64,000 bases of DNA from Acidimicrobiaceae bacterium (GTDB lineage: Bacteria; Actinomycetota; Acidimicrobiia; Acidimicrobiales; Aldehydirespiratoraceae): the NCBI GenBank assembly GCA_009837445.1, contig VXTM01000004.1, positions 130,642-194,641 of the forward strand. The letters run 5' to 3'. The position numbers and the translations under genes were made by a program. How positions within the stretch are numbered: position 1 is the stretch's first letter; every line of letters begins with the position of its first letter. This document shows, piece by piece, positions 41,196 through 49,568 of this stretch. The notes beneath the pieces were generated by a model. The model was not told where the DNA came from. It saw nothing but the letters and a program-made list of their open reading frames with translations, and searched no databases.

Positions 41196-41452
41196 GCTAC
41201 ACCGAAGCTGAAGTGTCCGCCGCGATCGCGAGAATGGACAAGTACCGGTCCGGGCTCGACTATGAGGTCAGCACTGCACTCGCCGTGGTCGGCCTGAGTG
41301 CGGAGCGAGCTGACAGGGAGATCGCGATCCGCGACGACATGATTCGCACCGCCCATCGCGCCGGCGCTTCGCTGCGACAGATCGCCGAGGCATCCGGACT
41401 GGGTCGAAAGACCGTCACTGCGATCGTCGAAGCGGATTCTCTCCGAGCGTGA
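41192..41452 (+). CDS. small helix-turn-helix protein, second gene of the cassette
   Basis: An 86-residue protein. Residues 55-80 contain GASLRQIAEASGLGRKTVTAIVE, a good helix-turn-helix of the type that reads DNA in small regulators and recombinase tails. The N-terminal half (YTEAEVSAAIARMDKYRSGLDYEVSTALAVVG) is a helical, possibly dimerising region. It is co-translated with the upstream gene and probably binds the palindrome at 40992-41016 (inference). Its stop overlaps a GTG that opens the DUF1697 remnant. Confidence 0.6.
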   Translation: MSYTEAEVSAAIARMDKYRSGLDYEVSTALAVVGLSAERADREIAIRDDMIRTAHRAGASLRQIAEASGLGRKTVTAIVEADSLRA

Positions 41453-41529
41453 TACCGACCCATGTCGCGCTGCTGCGGGGATCAAATGTGGGTGGCCTGC
41501 TGAACCTCCTCGACGAGCGGGGGCGCTGA
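41449..41529 (+). pseudogene. DUF1697 remnant with a large internal deletion
   Basis: A 26-residue open frame reading THVALLRGSNVGG directly joined to LLNLLDERGR. These match the N-terminal (DYVALLRGINVGG) and C-terminal (LLNLLNKRG) ends of the intact DUF1697 protein at 40427-40987, with about 150 residues missing between. The join is in frame. Several substitutions suggest it comes from a diverged paralogue, not a recent copy. Confidence 0.7.
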
Positions 41530-41626
41530 TCGGCAGAGCCGGACATTCCCGGACATGTCATCGGCACCGGGTGTTGATGTCCTTTCTTGTCCGACATGGT
41601 GACCGTGGAGCGGGCACACTGCGAGC

Positions 41627-43135
41627 GTGCAGTTCGGTCCTATGCAAGTCGAGGCGGTGGCCACCACCGGCATCTACTGCCGGGCCGAGTGCTCGGCGAC
41701 ACCGCTGGCACACAACACCGCTCGATATCCCAGCTCGGTCGCGGCTGAAGCTGCCGGCTACCGGCCATGCCTGCGGTGCCGGCCCGAACGCAGGGCCGGA
41801 TCGCTAACGGGCCTCGACGTTCCCGAACCCGTGGCGGCCGCGCTGCTGCGAATCACCGACGGCTATCTCGACGACCACGACGAGCAAGCACTGGCCGCCC
41901 ACGTGGGCTACAGCGCCCGGCACCTGCGACGCCTCTTCGAGTTGCACATCGGCGCGACACCGAGCACCATCGCACGGTCCCGGCGCGCCCACTTCGCCCG
42001 CCGGTTGATCGACGAGACGGACCTGCCGTTCGACACGATCGCTCGAGCCGCCGGACTCGGCGGGCCGAGGCAGCTGCACCGCGCCATGACCTCCATCTTC
42101 AGGTTCACGCCCAGCCAACTGCGCTCAAAGCGGCGACGGGGCCAGCGGCCCGGCATCGACGGCGGCCTCGTGCTGTCGGTTCCCTACATGGCGCCCTTTG
42201 ACTTCACCACCTTCCTGGCTCACCACGCTCCGCGTGCGATCCCCGGCGTGGAGTCCGTCAACGGCATCTACGCGCGCACCATCAGCGTGTGCGGTCACCC
42301 CGGCATCGCCGAGGTGGCCGACGCAGCCGATGGCGAGCATCTGCGGCTGCGACTGCACCTGCCGACCTACGACTCGATCATCGACGACGTGCACCGCGCC
42401 CGCGCCCTGCTGGGCACAGACGCGGACCCGGACCGCCCGGCTGTGCTGAACGACGACCCCGTTATCGGACCGTTGATGCAGGCCGCACCCGGGTTGCGTG
42501 TGCCGAGAGCATGGGACCGGTTCGAGACCGTCATCAGGATCGTGGCCGGTCAACAGGTCTCGGTGGCCGCGGCATCAACGCTGTGCGGTCGCGTCGCTCA
42601 GCGTTTCGGCACTCCCCTCAATGCCGTCAACGAGACCGCCGCCGGAACGGCACGCCACCGAGCTTCGCGACCGCCGCACCAGACATCGCTGGGCACCGGC
42701 TTGACGCATCTGTTCCCCAGTGCGGCTGCGCTTGCCGACGCAGGAGCCCGCGGCCTCGAGGGACTCGGGTTCACACAATCCAGGATCTACACGATCATCG
42801 GGATCGCAAGGGCGGTGTCGTGCGGCGAACTCGAACTGGAGGCCACCGGCAGCCTCGACGACACCATGACGCAGCTGTGCGAATTCGAAGGAATCGGTCC
42901 GTGGAGCGCTCATCTCATCGCCATGAGGGTCTTCGGCCACGACGACGCCTTCCCGGCCTCCGATCTGGGGCTGCGACGCGCCGTCGAGCACCTCACCGGG
43001 CAGCCGTGCAGCACCCGTGAACTACAGGCACGGGCCGAGTCTTGGCGGCCGTATCGATCCTGGGCCGCGCAGCACCTCTGGCACGCTGCTGCAGTCTCGA
43101 CCGACGTGTCGACCCGAAAGAGAGGCAATCCATGA
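41627..43135 (+). CDS. Ada-type zinc/AraC domain fused to AlkA-type DNA-3-methyladenine glycosylase
   Basis: A 502-residue fusion. The N-terminus keeps the Ada zinc Cys set (Cys18, Cys22, Cys48, Cys51 in GIYCRAEC and CLRCRPE), which in Ada senses methylphosphotriesters, then an AraC-type HTH (YSARHLRRLFELHIGATPS) to about 165, then an AlkA glycosylase with FETVIRIVAGQQVSVAAAS, the HhH region FEGIGPWSAHLIAMRVFG and the catalytic Asp in FPASDLGLRRA. It removes alkylated bases and probably induces the alkylation response. The frame is closed by a stop just upstream of the GTG at 41627, so the first 20 or so residues usual in Ada domains are missing. Overlaps ogt by 4 bp. Confidence 0.93.
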   Translation: MQFGPMQVEAVATTGIYCRAECSATPLAHNTARYPSSVAAEAAGYRPCLRCRPERRAGSLTGLDVPEPVAAALLRITDGYLDDHDEQALAAHVGYSARHLRRLFELHIGATPSTIARSRRAHFARRLIDETDLPFDTIARAAGLGGPRQLHRAMTSIFRFTPSQLRSKRRRGQRPGIDGGLVLSVPYMAPFDFTTFLAHHAPRAIPGVESVNGIYARTISVCGHPGIAEVADAADGEHLRLRLHLPTYDSIIDDVHRARALLGTDADPDRPAVLNDDPVIGPLMQAAPGLRVPRAWDRFETVIRIVAGQQVSVAAASTLCGRVAQRFGTPLNAVNETAAGTARHRASRPPHQTSLGTGLTHLFPSAAALADAGARGLEGLGFTQSRIYTIIGIARAVSCGELELEATGSLDDTMTQLCEFEGIGPWSAHLIAMRVFGHDDAFPASDLGLRRAVEHLTGQPCSTRELQARAESWRPYRSWAAQHLWHAAAVSTDVSTRKRGNP

Positions 43136-43635
43136 GCCCCCACAACAACGACACGCACTGGCATGTCACCATCGACAGCCCGATCGGGCCGCTCGGGCTC
43201 GTGGCCACCGACCAGGGGCTGCGCGCCGTGAGCTGGAGGGGTGAGCAGACCTCGGTCAAGCTGCCCACCGACATGCTCGACGGCTCAGACCACCCGGTCC
43301 TCACCCGAGCGGCCGAGCAGATCGCTGAGTACTTCGGCGGTGACCGCAGCAGTTTCGACCTGCCCCTCGATCTGCGCGGCACAGACTTCCAGGTGGCCGC
43401 CTGGCGGGCCCTCGGCGACATTCCCTACGGGACCACCCGCAGCTACGGCGAACAGGCCGCGCTGATCGGTCGACCCAAGGCGGTGCGCGCCATAGGGCAG
43501 GCCAACGGCCGCAACCCCGTGCCGATCGTGCTCCCGTGCCACCGTGTGATCGGATCCGACGGTTCGCTCGTCGGGTTCGGCGGCGGGCTGGACACCAAGA
43601 CGCTCCTGCTGCAACACGAGGGGGCCCTAACGTAG
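43132..43635 (+). CDS. ogt: methylated-DNA--[protein]-cysteine S-methyltransferase
   Basis: A 167-residue Ogt that repairs O6-alkylguanine by suicidal transfer to Cys. Seen: SPIGPLGLVATDQGL, LDLRGTDFQVAAWRALGDIPYGTTRSYGE (HTH), the recognition Arg helix RAIGQANGRNPVPIVLPCHRVIG with the acceptor Cys in PCHRV, and GGLDTKTLLLQHEG. The ATG overlaps the glycosylase stop (ATGA). With the upstream gene it rebuilds the functions of Ada, AlkA and Ogt in two genes. Confidence 0.96.
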   Translation: MSPHNNDTHWHVTIDSPIGPLGLVATDQGLRAVSWRGEQTSVKLPTDMLDGSDHPVLTRAAEQIAEYFGGDRSSFDLPLDLRGTDFQVAAWRALGDIPYGTTRSYGEQAALIGRPKAVRAIGQANGRNPVPIVLPCHRVIGSDGSLVGFGGGLDTKTLLLQHEGALT

Positions 43636-43689
43636 AAGCACCAATAGCAACATGAGTTCTTGACGCCGCCGAGGAAGGAGAGCAACGCG

Positions 43690-44925
43690 ATGCCGGCTGA
43701 CTTTGATCCTTCGGTGTTCACCGGGACGATGTTCAACCGGCGGACGGCGCAGCTGAACCATGCCGCGAGGTGGGTCGCGTGGGACCAGTACCACTTGCCG
43801 GAGGTGTTCGTCGGGCTCGAGGTCGAGTTGGGCGCGATCCACGACGGAGTCATGGTCGAGGACAAGTCGCCTATGACGAAGTACTGCTTCTCGGGGCCCG
43901 GGGCAGCGGACTTCCTGGACTATCTGTTGCCGAGGGACGTCTCCAAGATCGAGGTGAACCAGCTCTACTACACCCCGTGGTGTGACCACGACGGGAAGCT
44001 GATCGACGAACACCCGGTCTTCCGGCTCGATGACGGGAGCTATGTCAACAGCGGCAACCCGATGACGCTGTGGTTCGAGCAGCACCGCGGCCGGTTCGAC
44101 GTCGAGATCGAGGACATCTCCGCCAAGTTCGGGGTCCTGGCGATGCAAGGCCCTAAGTCACTAAAGGTCCTGGAGGCATTGATCCCCGGTGAGGACTGGC
44201 AGAGTCTTCGCTTCGCCCGGGGCCGCAGGGCACAGCTTCCCGGCGGGGCCGAGGTCTATGTCTGGCGGGTGGGCTTCACCGGCCAGCCCGGCTTCGAGTT
44301 CTGGGTGCCTAAGGAAGTCGCGTTGGAGGTCTACGACGCGATCATTGCCGCGGGCGAGCCTCACGGCATCGTTCCGTGCGGGCACAACGCACAGAACATC
44401 GCCCGGGTCGAAGCGGGAATCCTCATGCCCGGCCTCGAGTACATGACAGCCGGACCCGACGCTCTGGTCGCTGCCTACGAGAGCACCGACAGTGAGGCGC
44501 TGTCGTCGCCGCTCGAACTCAATCTCGGCCGGTTCGTCGACTTTGACAAGCCCGCCGATTTCGTGGGCCGCCAGGCGCTGCTCGAAGAACACCAGCGGGG
44601 ACCGGCGCGGACGTTGATGGGCCTGGAGGTCAACTGGAATGACATCGTCTCGCTCTATGACAGGATCGGAGCCCCACCGGAGATCTCACGCCGGATCAGC
44701 TGGACCCGCTATCCGCTAAGGCACGAAGGCCACCACGTCGGGCACGCCAGCAGCGTCTGCTGGAGCCCCATGCTCCGAAAGATGATCGGTCTATGTCAGG
44801 TCAGGACCGACCTGGCCCACGCCGGCACCGCCCTGGCTATGGAATGGCACGCCGAGAGCGGATCGGGAGACGTCGGCGTCACCGTTGTCGACCTACCCTT
44901 CATCGAAGACAAACGCCGAGGTTGA
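43690..44925 (+). CDS. GcvT-like aminomethyltransferase/demethylase family protein
   Basis: A 411-residue tetrahydrofolate-dependent GcvT-fold protein. Seen: MTKYCFSGPGAADFLDYLLPRDVS, the folate-site region FGVLAMQGPKSLKVLEAL, RVGFTGQPGFEFWVP, GIVPCGHNAQNIARVEAGI and the C-terminal barrel FVGRQALLEEH. Standalone members outside the glycine cleavage system include DMSP demethylase (DmdA) and syringate/vanillate demethylases, as well as sarcosine/dimethylglycine-type enzymes. AAGGAG supports the ATG at 43690. No gcvH or gcvP is nearby, so a one-carbon-accepting demethylase role is more likely than glycine cleavage. Confidence 0.87.
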   Translation: MPADFDPSVFTGTMFNRRTAQLNHAARWVAWDQYHLPEVFVGLEVELGAIHDGVMVEDKSPMTKYCFSGPGAADFLDYLLPRDVSKIEVNQLYYTPWCDHDGKLIDEHPVFRLDDGSYVNSGNPMTLWFEQHRGRFDVEIEDISAKFGVLAMQGPKSLKVLEALIPGEDWQSLRFARGRRAQLPGGAEVYVWRVGFTGQPGFEFWVPKEVALEVYDAIIAAGEPHGIVPCGHNAQNIARVEAGILMPGLEYMTAGPDALVAAYESTDSEALSSPLELNLGRFVDFDKPADFVGRQALLEEHQRGPARTLMGLEVNWNDIVSLYDRIGAPPEISRRISWTRYPLRHEGHHVGHASSVCWSPMLRKMIGLCQVRTDLAHAGTALAMEWHAESGSGDVGVTVVDLPFIEDKRRG

Positions 44926-44932
44926 GGCACCA

Positions 44933-46138
44933 ATGACGCTTCAGACCGAGGTGCAGGACATTCTCGACCGGGGAGTGGGCGCCGGCGACGTCGTCGGGGC
45001 GGCGGCCCAGGTCGTCACCGCCGACGGGCCGCTCGCCGCGGCGGCCGCGGGGAGCCGGTCCGCAGCCGCGGCGGCCGGCACCGAGCCGATGACGCTCGAC
45101 ACGGTCTGCTGGATCGCCTCGATGACCAAAGCCATCACCGGCACCGCGGCCATGCAGCTCGTGGAGCGGGGCGAACTCCACCTCGACGAGCCCGCGTCGC
45201 GCGTGCTGCCCAACCTGGCCGAAGCGGGAGTGCTCGAAGGCTTCGACGGCGACGGGCAGCCGGTGGTGCGCCCGGCCAGGGGCCAGATCTCGCTGCTTCA
45301 TCTGCTGACCCACACCGCCGGATTCGGCTACCCGTACTGGAGTGAGCCCCTGATCCGCCATCACCGAGCCACCGGAACCGACTCGATGACCAGCGGCGAG
45401 CTGGCGGCAACCACCACCGTGCCGGCGCTGTTCGACCCCGGCGAGCGCTGGATGTACGGCATCAACATCGACTTCGTGGGCCGCATCGTGGAGGAGGTCT
45501 CGGGCCAGCGGCTCGGCGACTACTTCGAGGAGCACATCCTCGGTCCGCTGGGCATGGACTCGACCGCCTTCGGCCTCAGCGACGAGATGCAGTCGCGCCT
45601 GTCGGCGGTGCATGTGAGGCTGCCCGATGGCTCGCTGACCGCCAGTGATCCCCCCCGCTCTCCCGAATCAAGGTTCCCTTCGGGCGGTGGCGGGCTCTAC
45701 AGCACGGCCCGGGACTACTGCCGGTTCATGCAGATGATCCTCGGCCGGGGCAGCCGCAACGGCGTGAAGGTGCTGCGCCCCGACACCGTCGACCGGATGA
45801 CGGCCAACAACATCGGAGACCTGCGGGTGGTCGCCCTGACCACCGCGATGCCAGAACTCACCAACGACGCCGAGTTCTTCCCCGGCGTCCAGAAGTCCTG
45901 GGGCCTGACCTTCCAGATAAACGAGGAGCCGCTGCCCACCGGCCGCCCCGCCGGCGGGCTCATGTGGGCTGGCATAGCTAACTCCTTCTTCTGGATCGAC
46001 ATGCACAACCAGATCGCGGGCACCTACATAAGCCAGCAACTCCCGTTCGCCGACCCCCGCTCGCTACAGCTCTACCTCGACATCGAGACGGCCACCTACC
46101 GCCATCTGCAGACGGGCGACGGATCATCGCAGACGTAG
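44933..46138 (+). CDS. serine hydrolase, beta-lactamase/EstB family
   Basis: A 401-residue class C beta-lactamase-like esterase. Seen: the catalytic SxxK in WIASMTKAIT, LLTHTAGFGYPY, the YxN in GERWMYGINIDFVG, and PSGGGGLYSTARDYCRFMQMIL. No signal peptide, so a cytoplasmic esterase or amidase rather than a secreted beta-lactamase. ATG at 44933, 7 nt after the GcvT-like stop; no clear ribosome binding site, so translation may be coupled to the gene before it. Substrate unknown. Confidence 0.92.
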   Translation: MTLQTEVQDILDRGVGAGDVVGAAAQVVTADGPLAAAAAGSRSAAAAAGTEPMTLDTVCWIASMTKAITGTAAMQLVERGELHLDEPASRVLPNLAEAGVLEGFDGDGQPVVRPARGQISLLHLLTHTAGFGYPYWSEPLIRHHRATGTDSMTSGELAATTTVPALFDPGERWMYGINIDFVGRIVEEVSGQRLGDYFEEHILGPLGMDSTAFGLSDEMQSRLSAVHVRLPDGSLTASDPPRSPESRFPSGGGGLYSTARDYCRFMQMILGRGSRNGVKVLRPDTVDRMTANNIGDLRVVALTTAMPELTNDAEFFPGVQKSWGLTFQINEEPLPTGRPAGGLMWAGIANSFFWIDMHNQIAGTYISQQLPFADPRSLQLYLDIETATYRHLQTGDGSSQT

Positions 46139-46163
46139 AACGTGCGCGGGTAGGCAATCCCCG

Positions 46164-46169
46164 TAGCAT
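46164..46169 (+). promoter_or_regulatory. -10 hexamer of a leaderless promoter (LLM gene)
   Basis: TAGCAT, 7 nt before the ATG at 46177, in the 38-bp gap after the serine hydrolase. Confidence 0.4.
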
Positions 46170-46176
46170 CGACGAG

Positions 46177-46980
46177 ATGCGGGTCGGGATCTCGCCGTTC
46201 GCCACGACCCAACAGACCACGCTCGAGCTGAGCCGGATCGCGATGGAGGGCGGTCTTGACACGCTGTGGCTCGGGGACGGCTATCTCGCCAACCCCGACT
46301 TCGTGGGCTGGGCTGGCGCGATGGAGAGCCTGACCGAACTGGCTTGGCTGGCCGGGCGGTTCCCCACGGCCCGCACCGGCATCGCGGCCGCCATCCTCCC
46401 GCTACGCGACCCGGCCTGGCTGGCCAAGCAGGCCAACACACTCCACCGGATGGCGGGCGGCGGTCTCGTGCTCGTCGTCACGCCCGGATTCTGGGCCCAC
46501 GACCTGGAGGCGCGGGGCATCGCCTTCAGTGGTCGTGCGGCCGTATTCGACGACCGCCTCGCGGACCTTCAACGCCTTCTCGTCGACGCGACCCTGTCCC
46601 CCGGACCGTCCGGCACCGGTCCGCCGCCGGTGTGGCTGGCCGGAGCGGCCAGGACGATGACCCGAGCAGCGACGCTGGGCCTTCCCTTCCTGTCCTCGCG
46701 GGCCACGCCCGACGAGCTGGCGCCGGTGGCGCGGCGGTTCTTCGACGCGGGCGGGGAGTTCCTGGCCCACCGGACCCGGCTCGAGTACGGCGCCCACGAC
46801 GTGACCGGCGACGTCGTCGAGTGGCACGCAACCACCGGTTCGGTGGACGAGATGGTCGACACCATCGGCCGCTACGCCGAACTGGGAGTGCGAGACCTCT
46901 CGATCATCCCCGGACAGGACGACACCAGCTCGCTGCGAACCACCGAAGTCCTCGCCTCCGAAGTGATGCCGCGACTATGA
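46177..46980 (+). CDS. LLM class flavin-dependent oxidoreductase (short)
   Basis: A 267-residue luciferase-like protein, shorter than the usual 310-360. Seen: MRVGISPFATTQQTTLELSRIAMEGGLDTLWLGD, GRFPTARTGIAAAILPLRDPAWLAKQANTLHRMAGGGLVLVVTPG and PVWLAGAARTMTRAATLG. The C-terminal barrel strands are compact. It is the first of three LLM genes in 3.4 kb, with an AhpD-like gene between this one and the next. Cofactor (FMN or F420) and substrate are unknown. Confidence 0.88.
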   Translation: MRVGISPFATTQQTTLELSRIAMEGGLDTLWLGDGYLANPDFVGWAGAMESLTELAWLAGRFPTARTGIAAAILPLRDPAWLAKQANTLHRMAGGGLVLVVTPGFWAHDLEARGIAFSGRAAVFDDRLADLQRLLVDATLSPGPSGTGPPPVWLAGAARTMTRAATLGLPFLSSRATPDELAPVARRFFDAGGEFLAHRTRLEYGAHDVTGDVVEWHATTGSVDEMVDTIGRYAELGVRDLSIIPGQDDTSSLRTTEVLASEVMPRL

Positions 46981-46991
46981 GCGGCCCGGTG

Positions 46992-47570
46992 TCAGCGCTC
47001 GCCGGGAACCGCGCTGGTCGCCTGCTGGGTGGTGGTCATCACACTGCGGAGCCCGAGGCCCATCACCACGCGGTTGATGTAGGCGTAGTAGGCGACCATG
47101 TTGTTGAGATCGAGGATGTCCAGATCGCTCAGCCCGTGCTCGCGCAGCTGATCGACGTCGTCCTGGACAACCGCGTCAGGCGACCGCGTCAGCTTGGCGG
47201 CGTAGGCGCAGATCGCGTCGAAACGGCCATCGCCGGAGTCCACATTGGCCGGGTCGGCGTCGATGGCGTCGAGCACTGCGGCGGCGAGGTCGAGCGACTC
47301 GAGCTTGAGTCGCAGCCCCGATGCGCAGTGGTCGGTGCCGTTCAGCCGGGACGTCACGAGGGCGGCCGACTGGCGCTCGATCGGTGTGAGCTGCGACGGG
47401 CAGTGCTCGACGGTGCGGTAGAGCCGGAGCCGCTCCTCGACGATGGCCGGGTACAGGCTTCCGAGCATCGTGAACTCGGCCGGCTCCCCCAGCGCCGCCG
47501 CCTGCCAGTCGTAGGCGTCCCGGAGCGGGCCCTCGGCGTCGGACCACGAGACGGTGTCGATCCAGGCCAT
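46992..47570 (-). CDS. carboxymuconolactone decarboxylase/AhpD-like protein
   Basis: A 192-residue all-helical AhpD-like protein of the peroxidase-related group. Seen: LTPIERQSAALVTSRLNGTDHCASGL, the active-site helix, and LREHGLSDLDILDLNNMVAYYAYINRVVMGLGL at the C-terminus. The usual CxxC is reduced to a single Cys (HCAS), so a normal peroxidase disulfide cycle is unlikely. TACCAT lies 7 nt before the ATG at 47570, so the gene is probably leaderless. That explains how its start can sit only 23 bp from that of the divergent LLM gene. Confidence 0.85.
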   Translation of the reverse strand: MAWIDTVSWSDAEGPLRDAYDWQAAALGEPAEFTMLGSLYPAIVEERLRLYRTVEHCPSQLTPIERQSAALVTSRLNGTDHCASGLRLKLESLDLAAAVLDAIDADPANVDSGDGRFDAICAYAAKLTRSPDAVVQDDVDQLREHGLSDLDILDLNNMVAYYAYINRVVMGLGLRSVMTTTQQATSAVPGER

Positions 47571-47577
47571 GACCGCG

Positions 47578-47583
47578 ATGGTA
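47578..47583 (-). promoter_or_regulatory. -10 hexamer of a leaderless promoter (AhpD-like gene)
   Basis: TACCAT on the minus strand, 7 nt before the ATG at 47570, inside the 23-bp gap between two divergent start codons. Its -35 region would fall in the coding region of the divergent LLM gene. Confidence 0.42.
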
Positions 47584-47593
47584 GGCCGGTGCC

Positions 47594-48574
47594 GTGAGCG
47601 GTGACACCGCTCCCGCGGTCGGCGTGTGGGTGTTCCCGGAGGCACCGGCGCCCGAACTGGTCGATCTCGCCCGCTATGTCGAGGATCTCGGCCTCGATGA
47701 GCTGTGGGTGGGCGACGAGGGCCCCGCACGCGACCCGTTCGCGGTGCTGGCCGCAGCCGCGGTGGTAACCGACCGGATCCGGCTGGCCACCGGCATCACC
47801 AACCCCTATGTGCGCCACCCCGGCGTGACCGCCGCCAGCATGCTCACCATCCACGAGCTCAGCGGCGGCCGAGCGGTGCTGGGGGTGGGCGCGGGAGGCC
47901 AGCTGTCGCTGGCGCCGTTCGGCCTGGAAGCCTCCCGACCGCTGCACCGCATGAGCGAGTTCCTCGACATCGCCGGCGCGGTCGCCACCGGCGAGCCCGC
48001 GGCCGGGTACTCGCCCCCCGACGTGGCCGTCACCGAAGCGGCCGCCGGTGGGCCGCTACCCGTGTTCGTGGGCGCCCGCGGCCCCCGCCTGAACCGGCTC
48101 GCGTCGCAGCGGGCCGACGGTGCCTTCGTGTCGGGCATGCCCCCGTTCCGGTATCCGGCCGTGGTCGGCTGGGCCCGCTCGGTGCGCTCGATCGACATCG
48201 CGCTGTACCCGAGCGTGGCGTTCACCGAGAAGGCGATAGAGCGGCACCGGCCCGAGATGGTCTGGGGACTGCTCGACACGCCACCGGAGGTGCGGGAGGC
48301 GCTCGGGCTCGACCTGGCCGCCGTGCAGGCCGCGGCCCAGGCGATCCGGGACGGCGACCCCGAACCGGCACGAAAGCTGGTCGACGACACGGTGCTCGAA
48401 CGGGTGATGCTGGTGGGAGAACCCTCGGTTGTGGGCAGCCGACTGGCAGATCTCGTGCGCGAGCATCGACCCACGAGCATCGGGCTGGCACTGCTCCAGG
48501 AAGACCTGCGCGAGGGCGTGGACCATGCGGCTGAGGCCTTCGCAGCCATGACCGCCGAACTCGGAGGCGGCTGA
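47594..48574 (+). CDS. LLM class flavin-dependent oxidoreductase
   Basis: A 326-residue luciferase-like protein with the F420/Mer-type pattern: DLARYVEDLGLDELWVGDEGPARD, RIRLATGITNPYVRHPGVTAASM, ELSGGRAVLGVGAGGQ and LPVFVGARGPRLNRLASQRADG. GTG start 23 bp from the divergent AhpD-like start; a start a few codons in cannot be excluded. Its stop overlaps the next LLM gene by 1 nt, and the two proteins are related but not near-identical, so they may form a heteromer or act in sequence. Confidence 0.91.
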   Translation: MSGDTAPAVGVWVFPEAPAPELVDLARYVEDLGLDELWVGDEGPARDPFAVLAAAAVVTDRIRLATGITNPYVRHPGVTAASMLTIHELSGGRAVLGVGAGGQLSLAPFGLEASRPLHRMSEFLDIAGAVATGEPAAGYSPPDVAVTEAAAGGPLPVFVGARGPRLNRLASQRADGAFVSGMPPFRYPAVVGWARSVRSIDIALYPSVAFTEKAIERHRPEMVWGLLDTPPEVREALGLDLAAVQAAAQAIRDGDPEPARKLVDDTVLERVMLVGEPSVVGSRLADLVREHRPTSIGLALLQEDLREGVDHAAEAFAAMTAELGGG

Positions 48575-49515
48575 TGGTCGGCGTGATCAACCATGTGGCC
48601 AACCCGGACGCCGGCCAGGCGGTGGCCCTCGCTCAGGCCGCCGAGGAGGCAGGGGCGCAGTGGATCGGCGTCGCCGATGCCTTCTGGTGGCGCGACGTGT
48701 GGATGCTGCTCGGCCGGGTCGCAGCCGCCACGGAGCGGATCAAGCTGGGGCCGGCCATGACGAATCCGTACCTGCGCCACCGGTTCCACACCGCTTCTGC
48801 ACTGGCCACCCTGCAGGAGATGGCGCCCGGGCGGGTGTTCTGCGGGATCGCGGCCGGCGGATCGGAGGTCACCGCCGCGGCCCGGATCTCCCGGCGTGAC
48901 GCGCCGGCGATGGTCACCGAGCTCGTCGCCTTCCTGCGCGAGGTCGCCGGCGGCGGGACGCTGGACGAGGCCTCCGGCCGCGGCCTCGACGTCGACCTTG
49001 ATGCCGTCCCGATCCTGATGGCGGGACGGGGCGACCAGATGATGCGTGCCGCTGGTGCACTGGCCGACCGGGTCCTGCTCTGGGCGATCCCCGCGTCGGA
49101 TCTCCGGCGTTCTGTGTCGGTCATCCGTGACGGCGCCGCCCACCGGGACCGGCCGCCGGAGCTGATCTGGGCCCCACTCGTCCGCCACGACGACGCCCCG
49201 CACGCGTCGATCATGCACGTCGCCGTCTATGCGTCCCTCAACACGGCGGCGGACGTGCGCCAGGAGTGGGGACTGGACGGCAGTCTCGTCGAAGACATCC
49301 GGGAACAGCTCGTACGGGGCGACACCGCGGCCGCCGCAGACCTGGTTCCTCCCACCGCGCTTGGAGATCTGATCTTCGAGAGTCCCGACCCCGCACCTAT
49401 CGCGGCCATCGCCCGCGAGCTCGGCGTGTCGTCGCTGGCGGTGCCCGGATTCGACCCCGCCACCGTCGGCGGCCACGTCAGCTGGGCTGCATCAGTCGAG
49501 ACCCTGTTCACCTAG
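48574..49515 (+). CDS. LLM class flavin-dependent oxidoreductase
   Basis: A 313-residue luciferase-like protein: ALAQAAEEAGAQWIGVADAFWWRDVW, RIKLGPAMTNPYLRHRFHTASALATLQEMAPGRVFCGIAAGG, VPILMAGRGDQMMRAAGALADRVLLWAIP. Coupled to the LLM gene before it through TGATG. Third LLM of this cluster. The neighbouring amidohydrolase suggests action on a nitrogen heterocycle (inference). Confidence 0.9.
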   Translation: MVGVINHVANPDAGQAVALAQAAEEAGAQWIGVADAFWWRDVWMLLGRVAAATERIKLGPAMTNPYLRHRFHTASALATLQEMAPGRVFCGIAAGGSEVTAAARISRRDAPAMVTELVAFLREVAGGGTLDEASGRGLDVDLDAVPILMAGRGDQMMRAAGALADRVLLWAIPASDLRRSVSVIRDGAAHRDRPPELIWAPLVRHDDAPHASIMHVAVYASLNTAADVRQEWGLDGSLVEDIREQLVRGDTAAAADLVPPTALGDLIFESPDPAPIAAIARELGVSSLAVPGFDPATVGGHVSWAASVETLFT

Positions 49516-49568
49516 CCATCCAGCCGCGCCTCACGGGGCCCGAGCGCGTATGGGGCAGACTGGCGGCC

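Noticed and set aside
41571..41807. Small open frame overlapping the glycosylase start
   Set aside because: Out of frame with the clear Ada/AlkA gene, Arg/Ser/Cys-rich, no ribosome binding site.
43636..43689. Glycine riboswitch before the GcvT-like gene
   Set aside because: The 54-bp gap is too short, and no glycine cleavage partners are present.
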